Positions 8,344 through 16,229 are shown, counted from the stretch's first letter. The stretch: 64,000 bases of DNA from Coprothermobacter proteolyticus DSM 5265 (GCF_000020945.1 NC_011295.1:1054001-1118000); one strand, 5' to 3'. A program made the numbers and translations. Notes: generated by a model not told the origin, from the letters alone.

Positions 8344-9111
8344 TCACACACCTAAGCTCTTGACAAGTTTGCTGTATACTTCGTAAACCATATCGTTATT
8401 ATTCTTTGGGACGGCTTCTGTGTTAGGCGAAGCGAAAATATTCAAATCGAAGCTCTTACCCTCTAACATCTTAGCAGTTTCACACAGCAGGGACATAGAG
8501 ATAAAAACTGTTGCGAGTGTAGAAGTTGCACCAACTTTAGGCTTCCCATCCTCTACGGTGACCACGGCGTCTTCCAAAGGACAACAATTGTCAATCACCA
8601 CGTCAGCTAAGTCAGCAAGTTTTCTTCCACTGGAGTGCATGGGTTTACTATGCCTGTAATTGTCCATGGAGGTAATAGCCACTACTTTCATCCCAAAGTC
8701 CTTTGCGTACATAGCAGCCTCTACTGGAGCAGCGTTCACGCCTCCATGCGAGTAAACTACAAAGGTGTCTTCTTTATAGAAGGTAAAGCTTTGAAGAAAG
8801 TTTCGAACGTACCCTTCTTGGCGTTCAATCCAAAGCAGTTCTCTTGCTCCACCTGGTCCAATCACATTGAACCAAACTAGTCTAGGATCAATCAAAGGGT
8901 GAAACCCCACGTAACTACCGTATCTTGGGAAGATGTCTAATGCTGGCAAAGCAGAATGACCACTGCCAAACAAATGGACTAAATGACCTCCACTTATGCT
9001 TTCAGCCATTAAGGTACTCGCTTTTTCAATGTTTTCTTTTTCCTTAGCTGAGATATTTCTCAATATCTCTAGTGCTTCATCCTGATACGTTTTTTGTGAC
9101 AAATCAAACAC
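8344..9111 (-). CDS. SIS-domain sugar-phosphate protein (UPF0309-like)
   Basis: 255 aa with a SIS (sugar isomerase) fold: the phosphosugar loop HLFGSGHSALPAL near residue 48, VVYSHGGVNAAPVE, and VVAITSMDNYR in the second half. It resembles the UPF0309 group, whose members in Listeria and relatives also sit beside mannose-family PTS genes. The likely role is isomerising or deaminating the imported sugar phosphate; the exact substrate is not visible. GTG start, 9 bp after the PTS IID stop; last gene of the island operon. The aminotransferase relic follows it directly. Confidence 0.75.
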   Translation of the reverse strand: MFDLSQKTYQDEALEILRNISAKEKENIEKASTLMAESISGGHLVHLFGSGHSALPALDIFPRYGSYVGFHPLIDPRLVWFNVIGPGGARELLWIERQEGYVRNFLQSFTFYKEDTFVVYSHGGVNAAPVEAAMYAKDFGMKVVAITSMDNYRHSKPMHSSGRKLADLADVVIDNCCPLEDAVVTVEDGKPKVGATSTLATVFISMSLLCETAKMLEGKSFDLNIFASPNTEAVPKNNNDMVYEVYSKLVKSLGV

Positions 9112-9120
9112 CTTCTTTCT

Positions 9121-9948
9121 CTAAAAAATATGCAAAAGAACACCCACAAAACTCAGGACAACTAGGAAGCCCATCACCCACAACGGAGATTTTTTCTTAG
9201 CAGAAAGCAAGTACCAAACCAAGCCTACAACGCCTAAGGAGAGCAGCCCAGGAAATATGTTGTCCAATATATTCTGTAGCTCTATAACCATTTCTCCTGA
9301 AGTGAACTTTAAGGGAGTGCTGAGACTAACATAGCTTGCAGAGAGAGCCCCCATAACTAGCAGCCCTAACATCTTCAAGGCGTCTGTTAACGTTTCTATT
9401 TGTCCACTTTGCAAAATCTCTTGAAATCCACCAAGCCCAGCATTGTATCCCAGCCTAAATAAGTACCAGGAAAGCAATGCTATGACTGGTATATAAACAA
9501 CAGCGTAGAATAGTGGGCCTGCAACCCCAGCCACGTTAGTGATACCGATAGCAATAGCCAAAAGAATAGGTATCAACGTCCCAGGAACAAGAGTATCACC
9601 GATGGCTGAAAGAGGGCCCATAAGAGCAACTTTCACAGCATTTATGGCGTCATCGGAGATATCAGCGCCGTTAGCTTTTTGTTCTTCCATAGCAGCTGTT
9701 ATACCGTGAATTACAGTGCCTACTTGAGGCTCAACGTTGAATAGAACCATGTGCCTCTGTAGGGCCTCAACTTTTTCCTCTTTAGTTTCCCAAAGTTCAT
9801 CAATTATGGGTAACATAGAATGGCAAAAAGCTATACCCTGCATACGTTCACCACTCTGAGAAGAACCGTTAAAAAAGAACCATGTTAGCCAAGACTTAAA
9901 CAGTGCTTTTGGACTTAACTTCTTAACCTCATCAGTCCCGTTAGACAT
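9121..9948 (-). CDS. PTS system mannose-family EIID
   Basis: Membrane component of a mannose/sorbose/N-acetylgalactosamine-family phosphotransferase system, 275 aa. The N-terminal LFKSWLTWFFFNGSSQSGERMQG and HMVLFNVEPQVGTVIHGI segments are typical EIID. Hydrophobic helices fill the middle and C-terminus (LIPILLAIAIGITNVAG, VVYIPVIALLSWYLF, VVGLVWYLL, VVLSFVGVLLHIF). Start set at ATG 9948 because GGAGG lies 8 nt upstream; this overlaps the EIIC stop by 8 bases. EIIC and EIID together form the sugar channel. Confidence 0.92.
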   Translation of the reverse strand: MSNGTDEVKKLSPKALFKSWLTWFFFNGSSQSGERMQGIAFCHSMLPIIDELWETKEEKVEALQRHMVLFNVEPQVGTVIHGITAAMEEQKANGADISDDAINAVKVALMGPLSAIGDTLVPGTLIPILLAIAIGITNVAGVAGPLFYAVVYIPVIALLSWYLFRLGYNAGLGGFQEILQSGQIETLTDALKMLGLLVMGALSASYVSLSTPLKFTSGEMVIELQNILDNIFPGLLSLGVVGLVWYLLSAKKKSPLWVMGFLVVLSFVGVLLHIF

Positions 9949-10696
9949 GCTGCCCACCTCCCTGGAACCTAAACAACAGCAGTGAGAACACTATTCCCAT
10001 AACAGCCACCGCGATTATGGGTAAGTGGAGGTAAGTAACTAACATAAAACCTAGTACAAAAATACCAAGATATATCTTGTCTGTGACTATCATGTTTAGC
10101 AAAAGACCAATGCCCAACGCAGGTAACATCCCGCTAAGCACGTTAAGAAAACTTGTAACAAACGGTGGGATGATTGTGGAGAGGTTTTGAAGGAAGCCTT
10201 GACCATAATACAAGATTAGAAAAGCTGGTACAAACCTCATTAGAAAATTCACGACTTGAGCTCCAATATTCATAGCTTTTATACCGTCACCATTGCCTTC
10301 AGCAGCGTATTTATCAGCTCTGTGAGCAAAATAAACATTCACTACCCATATAATGTTCCAGATTGTTACACCGATCAGTCCAACTGTTACAGCAAGTGCT
10401 GAAGAAATCCCGGCTTCGGCACCGGAAAGTATTATCAAAGCTGGTGTCAAATATCCAATGTAGTCAACGTCAAAAGGCATGACAGCACCAGGAGTAATTA
10501 CTCCAATGTACATTGCCTGAATTACTGTTCCAATTTCTAAAGCAGTTTTCATGTCGCCTAAAATCAGACCAACAAGAGCCGAAGCAACTAGCGGCCTACC
10601 AAGAGTGTAAAAGCCACCAGTTGTTCCGAAAAACCAAGGTGCTCCAATGGCACCCAGGTAAGACAGCAAAGCAATCAAACTTATCTTCCAAAGCAC
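9941..10696 (-). CDS. PTS system mannose-family EIIC
   Basis: Polytopic permease of the same PTS, 251 aa. The N-terminal GRPLVASALVGLILGDMKTA followed by EIGTVIQAMYIGVITPG is the EIIC (AgaC/ManY) signature. It contains several long hydrophobic helices. GTG start with AAGGGGG 8 nt upstream. It sits 4 bp after the EIIB stop and its end overlaps the EIID start, so the channel subunits are translationally coupled. Confidence 0.92.
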   Translation of the reverse strand: MLWKISLIALLSYLGAIGAPWFFGTTGGFYTLGRPLVASALVGLILGDMKTALEIGTVIQAMYIGVITPGAVMPFDVDYIGYLTPALIILSGAEAGISSALAVTVGLIGVTIWNIIWVVNVYFAHRADKYAAEGNGDGIKAMNIGAQVVNFLMRFVPAFLILYYGQGFLQNLSTIIPPFVTSFLNVLSGMLPALGIGLLLNMIVTDKIYLGIFVLGFMLVTYLHLPIIAVAVMGIVFSLLLFRFQGGGQHV

Positions 10697-10700
10697 GGCT

Positions 10701-11210
10701 TTATCCCCCTTTTACGCCATTCAAACTGGCTTTTACATTTTTCCACGAGTACAAAGGTGTCTCGGGTAAAAGTTGGAAATCTACATCGATACCAGCATTT
10801 TCAATCTCCAACAAGCTCTCTATGTCTGAACGAGTTATGAATATGGTGTGAGTAACCTCGAATACCCCTTGAGATACGTCCCTCTTCTTAGCTACATTCC
10901 CGATGTTTACCCTCGCCGGTTTAAGGCCAGACCTAACAAGCTCCCAGGCCGCTGGAATGTACCTTACAATCACCATTATCTTCTCTTTCTCTCCGTCCAT
11001 GGCCTCAACTACAGAAACAGCCTCTTCTAGACTACAAACTGCACATTTTACGCCTTTTGGTACTGCCATCGCCGCAATTGACTTAAGAGCTGGGTTCTTG
11101 GCTGTTTCATCATCCACCGCTACTACTGAAGTTGCATCTGTGTACCTTATCCACTTAGTTATAACCTGGCCATGGATAAGCCTATCATCTACCCTGATAA
11201 GTTTAACCAA
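10701..11210 (-). CDS. PTS system mannose-family EIIB
   Basis: Cytoplasmic phosphocarrier of the PTS. LIRVDDRLIHGQVITKW contains the histidine (HGQV) that accepts phosphate from EIIA and passes it to the sugar; GVKCAVCSLEEAV and VNIGNVAKKR follow. The longest reading frame begins earlier, but the family start falls at a TTG (11208-11210) preceded 9 nt by GGAGG, giving 169 aa. That TTG lies inside the last codons of the GntR gene (8-base overlap). No EIIA domain is fused and none is encoded nearby. Confidence 0.9.
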   Translation of the reverse strand: MVKLIRVDDRLIHGQVITKWIRYTDATSVVAVDDETAKNPALKSIAAMAVPKGVKCAVCSLEEAVSVVEAMDGEKEKIMVIVRYIPAAWELVRSGLKPARVNIGNVAKKRDVSQGVFEVTHTIFITRSDIESLLEIENAGIDVDFQLLPETPLYSWKNVKASLNGVKGG

Positions 11211-11985
11211 CCTTCCCCTCCTCCCTCGGACTAAGATCCACAGAGATAGAATACTTGTCACCCCTCAGAATTGAAACAGCGTATTCGAAAGCTATACCAG
11301 CTTGATCATAAGTTGTCCTCTTGACTAAAAAAGCTGCTGCATTAAGTTCTACTCCAAGCTTTTCAGCAGTAGTTTTACTTTTGATGTTTATCGCGCTATA
11401 AACTTCTGATGCCCTGTGAGGAGTAACACCGTACTTATCGCTTAGAATGGCGTACAACGACTGGCTATCGTCGAAAAAAGCTGGATTGAAATCGCTGAAC
11501 AGTTTAGAAGGCAAATAGCTGGTTTGTAGTGCAATCGGTTCACCGTCGCCATACCTAAGCCTTTCTAGAACCCACACACTTTCACCTTCAGCCAGCCGTA
11601 GTCTTTCAGCTATTTCTCCAGACGCACTCTGTTGCTCTGATGTCAGCAATTCTGTCGTAAGTTTTATTCCCTTCTGCTTCATCTCTTCCGTAAAGCTTAA
11701 GAGAGTTAAAGTCCGTTGAATCTTAGGTCTTGCGACAAAAGTCCCTTTACCCTGAACGCGATACAAAACATCTTTTTGCACTAGATCAGATAAAGCCTTT
11801 TTTATTGTAGTAATACTGACGCCGAAAATCTTCTGCAACTCTGCCTCGCTGGGTAACCTGTCGCCTTCCTTGTACACTCCCTTCCTAATCGCATCTAGGA
11901 TTTGAGATTCTACCTGGTAATAGAGTGGAACCGGCTGACTTCTGTTGATTACCAGTTGACCCACCTCCTTCTTCTGGGTTATCAT
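11203..11985 (-). CDS. GntR-family (HutC/UTRA) transcriptional regulator
   Basis: 260 aa. Winged-helix DNA-binding domain at about residues 15-85 (PLYYQVESQILDAI, GDRLPSEAELQKIFGVS, VQGKGTFVA), then a UTRA effector domain (VWVLERLRYGDGEPIALQTSYLP, FEYAVSILRGD). It probably senses a sugar phosphate and represses the downstream PTS operon. A near-palindrome lies between its promoter and the ATG, suggesting autoregulation. The ATG has no Shine-Dalgarno site. A strong AAGGAGGTG sits inside the frame and would serve a CTG at 11955 (giving M-VINRSQPVPLYYQ), so the true start may be non-ATG. Confidence 0.9.
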   Translation of the reverse strand: MITQKKEVGQLVINRSQPVPLYYQVESQILDAIRKGVYKEGDRLPSEAELQKIFGVSITTIKKALSDLVQKDVLYRVQGKGTFVARPKIQRTLTLLSFTEEMKQKGIKLTTELLTSEQQSASGEIAERLRLAEGESVWVLERLRYGDGEPIALQTSYLPSKLFSDFNPAFFDDSQSLYAILSDKYGVTPHRASEVYSAINIKSKTTAEKLGVELNAAAFLVKRTTYDQAGIAFEYAVSILRGDKYSISVDLSPREEGKVG

Positions 11986-11986
11986 G

Positions 11987-12014
11987 TCATAGTGTCAACG
12001 TGTTAACACTATGA
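11987..12014. promoter_or_regulatory. Putative GntR operator palindrome
   Basis: A 28-bp inverted repeat: TCATAGTGT at the left matches ACACTATGA at the right perfectly, and 12 of the 14 base pairs match overall; the centre contains GTGTTAACAC. It lies just downstream of the predicted transcription start and ends one base before the GntR ATG, an ideal roadblock position. Confidence 0.75.
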
Positions 12015-12024
12015 CTTCAACCTC

Positions 12025-12053
12025 ATTTTACTCCATATCGGACTCTTTGTCAA
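12025..12053 (-). promoter_or_regulatory. Sigma70-type promoter of the PTS island operon
   Basis: Minus-strand TTGACA (12053-12048), a 17-bp spacer and TAAAAT (12030-12025): the best consensus promoter in the window. Predicted start near 12018, directly ahead of the operator palindrome. Confidence 0.8.
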
Positions 12054-12138
12054 CAAAGAAAGTGTTTTTCTTTAAAGAAACGTACCCTAGAAGAGGGCCA
12101 CAAAAGACAGTAAGCAGCAAAAAGTCTAGATTGTTTTA

Positions 12139-12244
12139 TAAAAAAGAGCCCCCGCACTGGGGGCCCTTTTTACTAATTCCTCCATGGTACTAATGTTATC
12201 TACTTCACCAGTTTCGGTAGGTACTTCTCCAGTTGATCTAAACC
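12139..12244. repeat. Right copy of 106-bp direct repeat flanking the PTS island
   Basis: Same sequence as 8208-8313 with 7 differences. It contains the terminator, the stop codon and the last 14 codons of the intact aminotransferase gene. The two copies bracket the SIS-PTS-GntR genes exactly. Confidence 0.92.
12141..12171. terminator. Intrinsic terminator after the aminotransferase gene
   Basis: Stem GGGGGCCCTTTTT against AAAAAGAGCCCCC (one mismatch), loop GCACT, with T-runs on both sides. It ends leftward transcription of the aminotransferase gene. It is the right-hand counterpart of the hairpin at 8210-8240. Confidence 0.85.
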
Positions 12245-13375
12245 GTACTTGATATCTTCCATGGATGCTGCATAGGACATACGCAGGTAGCCTTCTCCGG
12301 ACTCTCCGAAAGAGGTGCCTGTTAGCACAGCTACCCCCGCTTCGTTAAGCAAGTACTCAGCTACTTCGTTTGAAGGCCTATTCAGTTTCTTTATGTTCAA
12401 CCAAGCATAGAAAGCACCCTGAGGTTCTACGCAGTGCACCAAATCCATGGAATTCACTCTGGGGACTATGTAGTCTCTTCTTCTCTTAAACTCCTCTACC
12501 ATGGCTTTTGGAGCATCCTGAGGGCCGTTGTAGGCTTCAATACCAGCTACCTGCACAAAAGCCGGAGCATGGCTATAAACATTTGTCTGGAGTTTGCTAA
12601 ACCATGGAACTAAATCAGGGGGAAGTACACCATAACCCAGCCTCCAGCCAGTCATGGCATAAATCTTTGAAAAGCCTTCCATGAGGATGACTTTTTCTTT
12701 TGCTTCAGGGAATTCATACATGGAAGGAGCCATTTCACCGTTGTAGTAAATGCGGTGATATAACTCGTCACACAAAATGAACAGGTGCTCCCCATCAGCC
12801 AAATCAAGGATGGCTTTGAGCTCTTCCTTGTTGAGTACACTGCCTGTTGGGTTATGAGGGCTGTTTACGATTATGACCTTAGTCTTAGGTGTTACCATCC
12901 TTTTAAGTTCATCCACATCGAGTCTGAAATTGTTCTCTTCTCTAAGCACGATAGGCTTTGGTACACCACCAGCAAACCTCACTGCCGACGAATAAATGGG
13001 ATAACCAGGATCAGGATAAATTACTTCGTCACCTGGGTTTACAAGAGCCATCATGGTGTAGAAAATGAGAGGCTTTGCACCTGCTGTCACAATGATCTGT
13101 CCTGGGTCCACTTCCACATTTCTGGTTTTGGAAACATATTTTGCATAGGCTTCTCTGGCTTCAGGAACGCCCAAAGAAGGAACATAGTGAGTATAGCCTT
13201 TCTCCAAAGCTTCATAGGCAGCCTTCTTTATGTTTTCCGGTGTGTCAAAATCAGGCTCGCCTATTTCAAAGTGCGCTATCTTTTTCCCCTGAGCCTCAAG
13301 TACCTTCGTTTTCGCTAAAACCTCAAAAGCTCCTTCACTACCCAGATTATTAAGCCTTTCCGCTAAGTGTGCCAT
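12200..13375 (-). CDS. PLP-dependent aminotransferase (aspartate aminotransferase-like, class I)
   Basis: 391 aa, normal length for class I aminotransferases. Substrate arm GEPDFDTPENI, YTHYVPSLGVPEAREA, NSPHNPTGSV with the conserved Asn, CDELYHRIYY, the PLP-binding lysine in SKIYAMTGWRLGYG, and the C-terminal arginine region GYLRMSYA. It moves amino groups between amino acids and 2-oxoacids, consistent with amino-acid fermentation; aspartate versus aromatic or branched substrates cannot be told apart here. ATG start with AGGAGGAG upstream. Divergent from the glycosylase gene. Its last 14 codons are duplicated at 8269-8313. Confidence 0.9.
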   Translation of the reverse strand: MAHLAERLNNLGSEGAFEVLAKTKVLEAQGKKIAHFEIGEPDFDTPENIKKAAYEALEKGYTHYVPSLGVPEAREAYAKYVSKTRNVEVDPGQIIVTAGAKPLIFYTMMALVNPGDEVIYPDPGYPIYSSAVRFAGGVPKPIVLREENNFRLDVDELKRMVTPKTKVIIVNSPHNPTGSVLNKEELKAILDLADGEHLFILCDELYHRIYYNGEMAPSMYEFPEAKEKVILMEGFSKIYAMTGWRLGYGVLPPDLVPWFSKLQTNVYSHAPAFVQVAGIEAYNGPQDAPKAMVEEFKRRRDYIVPRVNSMDLVHCVEPQGAFYAWLNIKKLNRPSNEVAEYLLNEAGVAVLTGTSFGESGEGYLRMSYAASMEDIKYGLDQLEKYLPKLVK

Positions 13376-13396
13376 GTGCGTCTCCTCCTGTTTGTG

Positions 13397-13425
13397 TTAA
13401 GATTACTTTAAGCTGACAATATTAT
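13397..13425 (+). promoter_or_regulatory. Promoter of the DNA glycosylase gene
   Basis: TTAAGA, 17-bp spacer, TATTAT. Predicted transcription starts at about 13432, only 4 nt before the ATG, and no Shine-Dalgarno site is present. Confidence 0.55.
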
Positions 13426-13435
13426 TCTAACACTT

Positions 13436-14074
13436 ATGAAGGGAGAATTGCATACACTCATAAGCCTTCTTCTGGCGTTTCAACCGGACCCAAACTGGTG
13501 GCCCGGAAGTTCATCATTTGAGATAGCTGTATCAGCTGTGCTTACTCAGAACACCAGTTGGAACAACGTGTCAAAAGCCATGGAACGCCTCGCAAAGTCG
13601 GGCATCAACAATTGGGAACAAATTCTTAAGGCAAAAGACTTGGAAACCATAATAAATCCTGCCGGCTTTTACAGAAGAAAAGCTACCACCTTAAGAGAGT
13701 TAGCGATGCTGATGCAAAAAGATCCCATACCATCACGGGAGGAGCTTTTGAACGTGAAGGGCATCGGACCAGAAACAGCAGATAGTATCTTGCTCTACGC
13801 ACTTGGGAAGCCAGAAATGGTTGTTGACTCATACACGTACCGTGTTTTAAGAAACTGTGGCTTAGTGAATGGTCCATTTAACTACGAGCAGATAAAACAG
13901 TTACTGATAACTACTTTGGGCCAAGATTCTACCAACGTAGATATTCTTAAAAGGCTTCACGCTGCGTTCGTGGAAGTAGCTAAGAACTATTGCAAGAAAA
14001 AACCCCATTGTGTGGAGTGTCCACTCAATAAAAAGGAGGGGCTTCCTAAAGAGTCCCCTCCTTTCAACTGCTAA
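13436..14074 (+). CDS. HhH-GPD DNA glycosylase (endonuclease III-related, MagIII-like)
   Basis: Base-excision repair glycosylase, 212 aa. AVLTQNTSWNNV matches the SxQTxxxxV strand region; the helix-hairpin-helix VKGIGPETADSILLYA is followed by the catalytic aspartate in MVVDSYTYRV. In Nth the hairpin carries a catalytic lysine (GVGRKTA); here the position is Glu (GIGPETA), so lyase activity is unlikely. The protein is better compared with monofunctional glycosylases such as H. pylori MagIII (3-methyladenine). A C-terminal cysteine set (CX5CX2C) suggests a 4Fe-4S cluster, but the fourth Cys is displaced to the last residue. The 3' codons contain a terminator hairpin. Start is leaderless-like. 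Confidence 0.82.
   Translation: MKGELHTLISLLLAFQPDPNWWPGSSSFEIAVSAVLTQNTSWNNVSKAMERLAKSGINNWEQILKAKDLETIINPAGFYRRKATTLRELAMLMQKDPIPSREELLNVKGIGPETADSILLYALGKPEMVVDSYTYRVLRNCGLVNGPFNYEQIKQLLITTLGQDSTNVDILKRLHAAFVEVAKNYCKKKPHCVECPLNKKEGLPKESPPFNC
14026..14064 (-). terminator. Terminator of the por operon, inside the glycosylase coding region
   Basis: AAAGGAGGGG (14032-14041) pairs with CCCCTCCTTT (14055-14064), loop 13 nt. On the minus strand the stem is followed by a T-run, so it serves leftward transcription from porB, 30 bp away. It lies wholly within the last codons of the convergent gene. Confidence 0.75.
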
Positions 14075-14093
14075 AGCCTTAATTTCAACGGTA

Positions 14094-15041
14094 CTACAAA
14101 GTCTTACTAAACTCTTCTTTCTTTTGTAACAGTTCCCACTTGCTATTAACCCAATCTTGAAGTTCTTTAACTCTGTCTTGATTTCCAGGTTTCATCAGAT
14201 GCGAGAAACGTCCCTGAAGCTTTAGCCATTCCTCGATGGGCTGGGGCTTACGAGGCCTGTAGGTTATTCTGTATTTGCCCTCTTCAATCTCATACAGTGG
14301 CCAATAGTTTGTTTCCACAGCCATTCTAGCTACCTTTATGGAAAGAGCCGTGTCATTTCTGTGTCCCCTGTTGCAGTTAGAGTACACAGCCAAGAACGTG
14401 GGACCATCATAACTTAGAGCTTTCTGAACCTTGGTCATTAAATCCACGTAGTGGCTTGGAGATGCAGTGGCCACATAAGGTACACCATGAGCAGCAACAA
14501 TTTCCACAATGTTCTTCTTAGGCTGCGTTTTTCCAGGACTTACCTCACCCACGGGAGATGTGGTTGTCCAAGCAAACTTGGGTGTTGAAGAAGATCTCTG
14601 AATTCCTGTGTTCATGTAGGCTTCGTTATCTAGAAGTACATAAAGGAAGCTGTGACCTCTTTCCAAAGCGCCTGACAAAGCTTGAAGACCAATATCGTAG
14701 GTCCCTCCGTCACCAGCAAAAGCAATGAACTTTATCTGCTTATCTTCAGGAATTTCCCCAAAACGTTTCAGCGCTTTGTAAGCAGCCTCTGCACCACTGG
14801 CTGCCGCAGCTACATTCTCAAAAGCTTCGTGAAGCCAAGGCACGTTCCACGAGGTGTAAGGATAAACCGAAGTGGTTACTTCCAAACAACCAGTAGCATT
14901 TAATACAACCACTTCGTATTCGTGTGCCGCTAGCAAAACCTGACGAACAATGGTTCCCTCATTGCAGCCAGCGCACAGACGATGGCCACCTACGAAACGC
15001 GGCTCCAAATCAGTGAGGTTCTTTATATTTATCACCGCCAT
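14094..15041 (-). CDS. porB: Pyruvate:ferredoxin oxidoreductase, beta subunit
   Basis: TPP-binding subunit, 315 aa. The N-terminal GGHRLCAGCNEGTIVRQ has the first cluster cysteines. GDGGTYDIGLQALSGALERG followed by LLDNEAYMNTGIQ is the thiamine diphosphate-binding motif, and AVYSNCNRG supplies a further cysteine. With PorA it decarboxylates pyruvate to acetyl-CoA and reduces ferredoxin. ATG start 7 bp after porA stop; last gene of the tyrS-porCDAB run. Confidence 0.95.
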   Translation of the reverse strand: MAVINIKNLTDLEPRFVGGHRLCAGCNEGTIVRQVLLAAHEYEVVVLNATGCLEVTTSVYPYTSWNVPWLHEAFENVAAAASGAEAAYKALKRFGEIPEDKQIKFIAFAGDGGTYDIGLQALSGALERGHSFLYVLLDNEAYMNTGIQRSSSTPKFAWTTTSPVGEVSPGKTQPKKNIVEIVAAHGVPYVATASPSHYVDLMTKVQKALSYDGPTFLAVYSNCNRGHRNDTALSIKVARMAVETNYWPLYEIEEGKYRITYRPRKPQPIEEWLKLQGRFSHLMKPGNQDRVKELQDWVNSKWELLQKKEEFSKTL

Positions 15042-15048
15042 GCTCTCA

Positions 15049-16227
15049 TCACTCCCTTACTCCGACCCAGCTGACCAAAGGCTCAAAGTTACCTTTCTCC
15101 AAAGCCTTGAAGCCAAGGTCGAAAACGTGTTCAATGTCTTCCATGGTGATATCTCTTCCGCCCAACCCGGCAATCACATTACCAAGCAATGGCTTATTCG
15201 TCTCATTAACCAGAGCAGTTGCTATCTCCTCGAATAATGGACCCGATGGGCCGCCGTAAGTGTACGCTCTGTCCATGACGACAACAGATTTAGCATTGCC
15301 CAAGGCACAGCGAATTTCTTCTACGGGGAATGGCCTGAATAGTCTTATCTTCAAAACTCCCACTTTCTTGCCTTGTTTACGCAGCAAATCCACAGTCTCC
15401 TTGGCCGTACCGGCAGCACTGTTCATGGCGACCAGAACAACATCTGCATCGTCCAGCTTGTACTCCTCCAGTATGCCGTACTTACGACCCGTTAGCTTAG
15501 CATAATCCTCTGCCACTTCCAGGACCACATCCTTCACGTTTTTGTAAGCTTCCGCTTGTGCTCTCCTAAACTCCATGTAGTAGTCCTGCAATGCCAATAC
15601 ACCAAAACTGACAGGGTTTTCAGTATCTAGCAAGCTGTATTTCGGCTTAGGAGCAGCACCCAAGAAACTCCTCACCTGTTCATCTTCAAGTATTTCCACG
15701 GTTTCTACTGCGTGGGACGTGGTGAAACCATCGTAGTTCACTAACATGGGAAAACGAACCCTGGGATCCTCAGCAATCTTTATGGCTTGGATGGTATTAT
15801 CGTAAGCTTCCTGAGCAGTTTCAGCCCAAAGCTGTAACCATCCGGTGTCCCTGGCGCCCATAGCATCAGCATGGTCACCATGAATGTTAATAGGCGCACT
15901 AAGTGCACGGTTAGCCACTATGGTAACAATGGGAGCCCTGGAAGCTGCAGCGATGTGAAGCATTTCCCACATGAAAGCCAGTCCTTGAGATGCTGTTGCC
16001 GTCATGACACGAGCACCAGAAAGCGACGCAGCTAAACATGCAGACATTGCAGAGTGTTCACTCTCTACGGGTACAAATTCAGTCTTAACGTCACCATTAG
16101 CTACGTACTGAGAAAACTCTTGAACAACTTCAGTGGAAGGAGTGATAGGATATGCCGCAACCACATGTGGCTCGATCTGTTTCATTGCCAAGGCAATGAG
16201 TTGGTTGGTTTCTAAAGCTACCTTCAT
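15049..16227 (-). CDS. porA: Pyruvate:ferredoxin oxidoreductase, alpha subunit
   Basis: 392 aa. VVAAYPITPSTEVVQEFSQY at the N-terminus, EHSAMSACLAASLSGARVMTATASQGLAFMWEML in the pyrimidine-binding half, and the C-terminal VVMDRAYTYGGPSGPLFEEI are typical of PorA. Start set at ATG 16227: AAGGAGG lies 10 nt upstream and the family begins MK-ALETN. The reading frame is open another 165 bases upstream, but that part runs antisense-like through porD and is not protein-like. It lies 2 bp after the porD stop. Confidence 0.95.
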   Translation of the reverse strand: MKVALETNQLIALAMKQIEPHVVAAYPITPSTEVVQEFSQYVANGDVKTEFVPVESEHSAMSACLAASLSGARVMTATASQGLAFMWEMLHIAAASRAPIVTIVANRALSAPINIHGDHADAMGARDTGWLQLWAETAQEAYDNTIQAIKIAEDPRVRFPMLVNYDGFTTSHAVETVEILEDEQVRSFLGAAPKPKYSLLDTENPVSFGVLALQDYYMEFRRAQAEAYKNVKDVVLEVAEDYAKLTGRKYGILEEYKLDDADVVLVAMNSAAGTAKETVDLLRKQGKKVGVLKIRLFRPFPVEEIRCALGNAKSVVVMDRAYTYGGPSGPLFEEIATALVNETNKPLLGNVIAGLGGRDITMEDIEHVFDLGFKALEKGNFEPLVSWVGVRE

Positions 16228-16229
16228 GG

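Noticed and set aside
8208-12244. Island as a transposon or integrative element with its own recombinase
   Set aside because: No transposase, integrase, terminal inverted repeats or tRNA target is visible. Only the direct repeats support mobility, so I call it an island and not a mobile element.
12785-13318. 177-codon open frame on the plus strand
   Set aside because: It is antisense to the well-supported aminotransferase gene, lacks a ribosome site and promoter, and its translation has no protein-like pattern.
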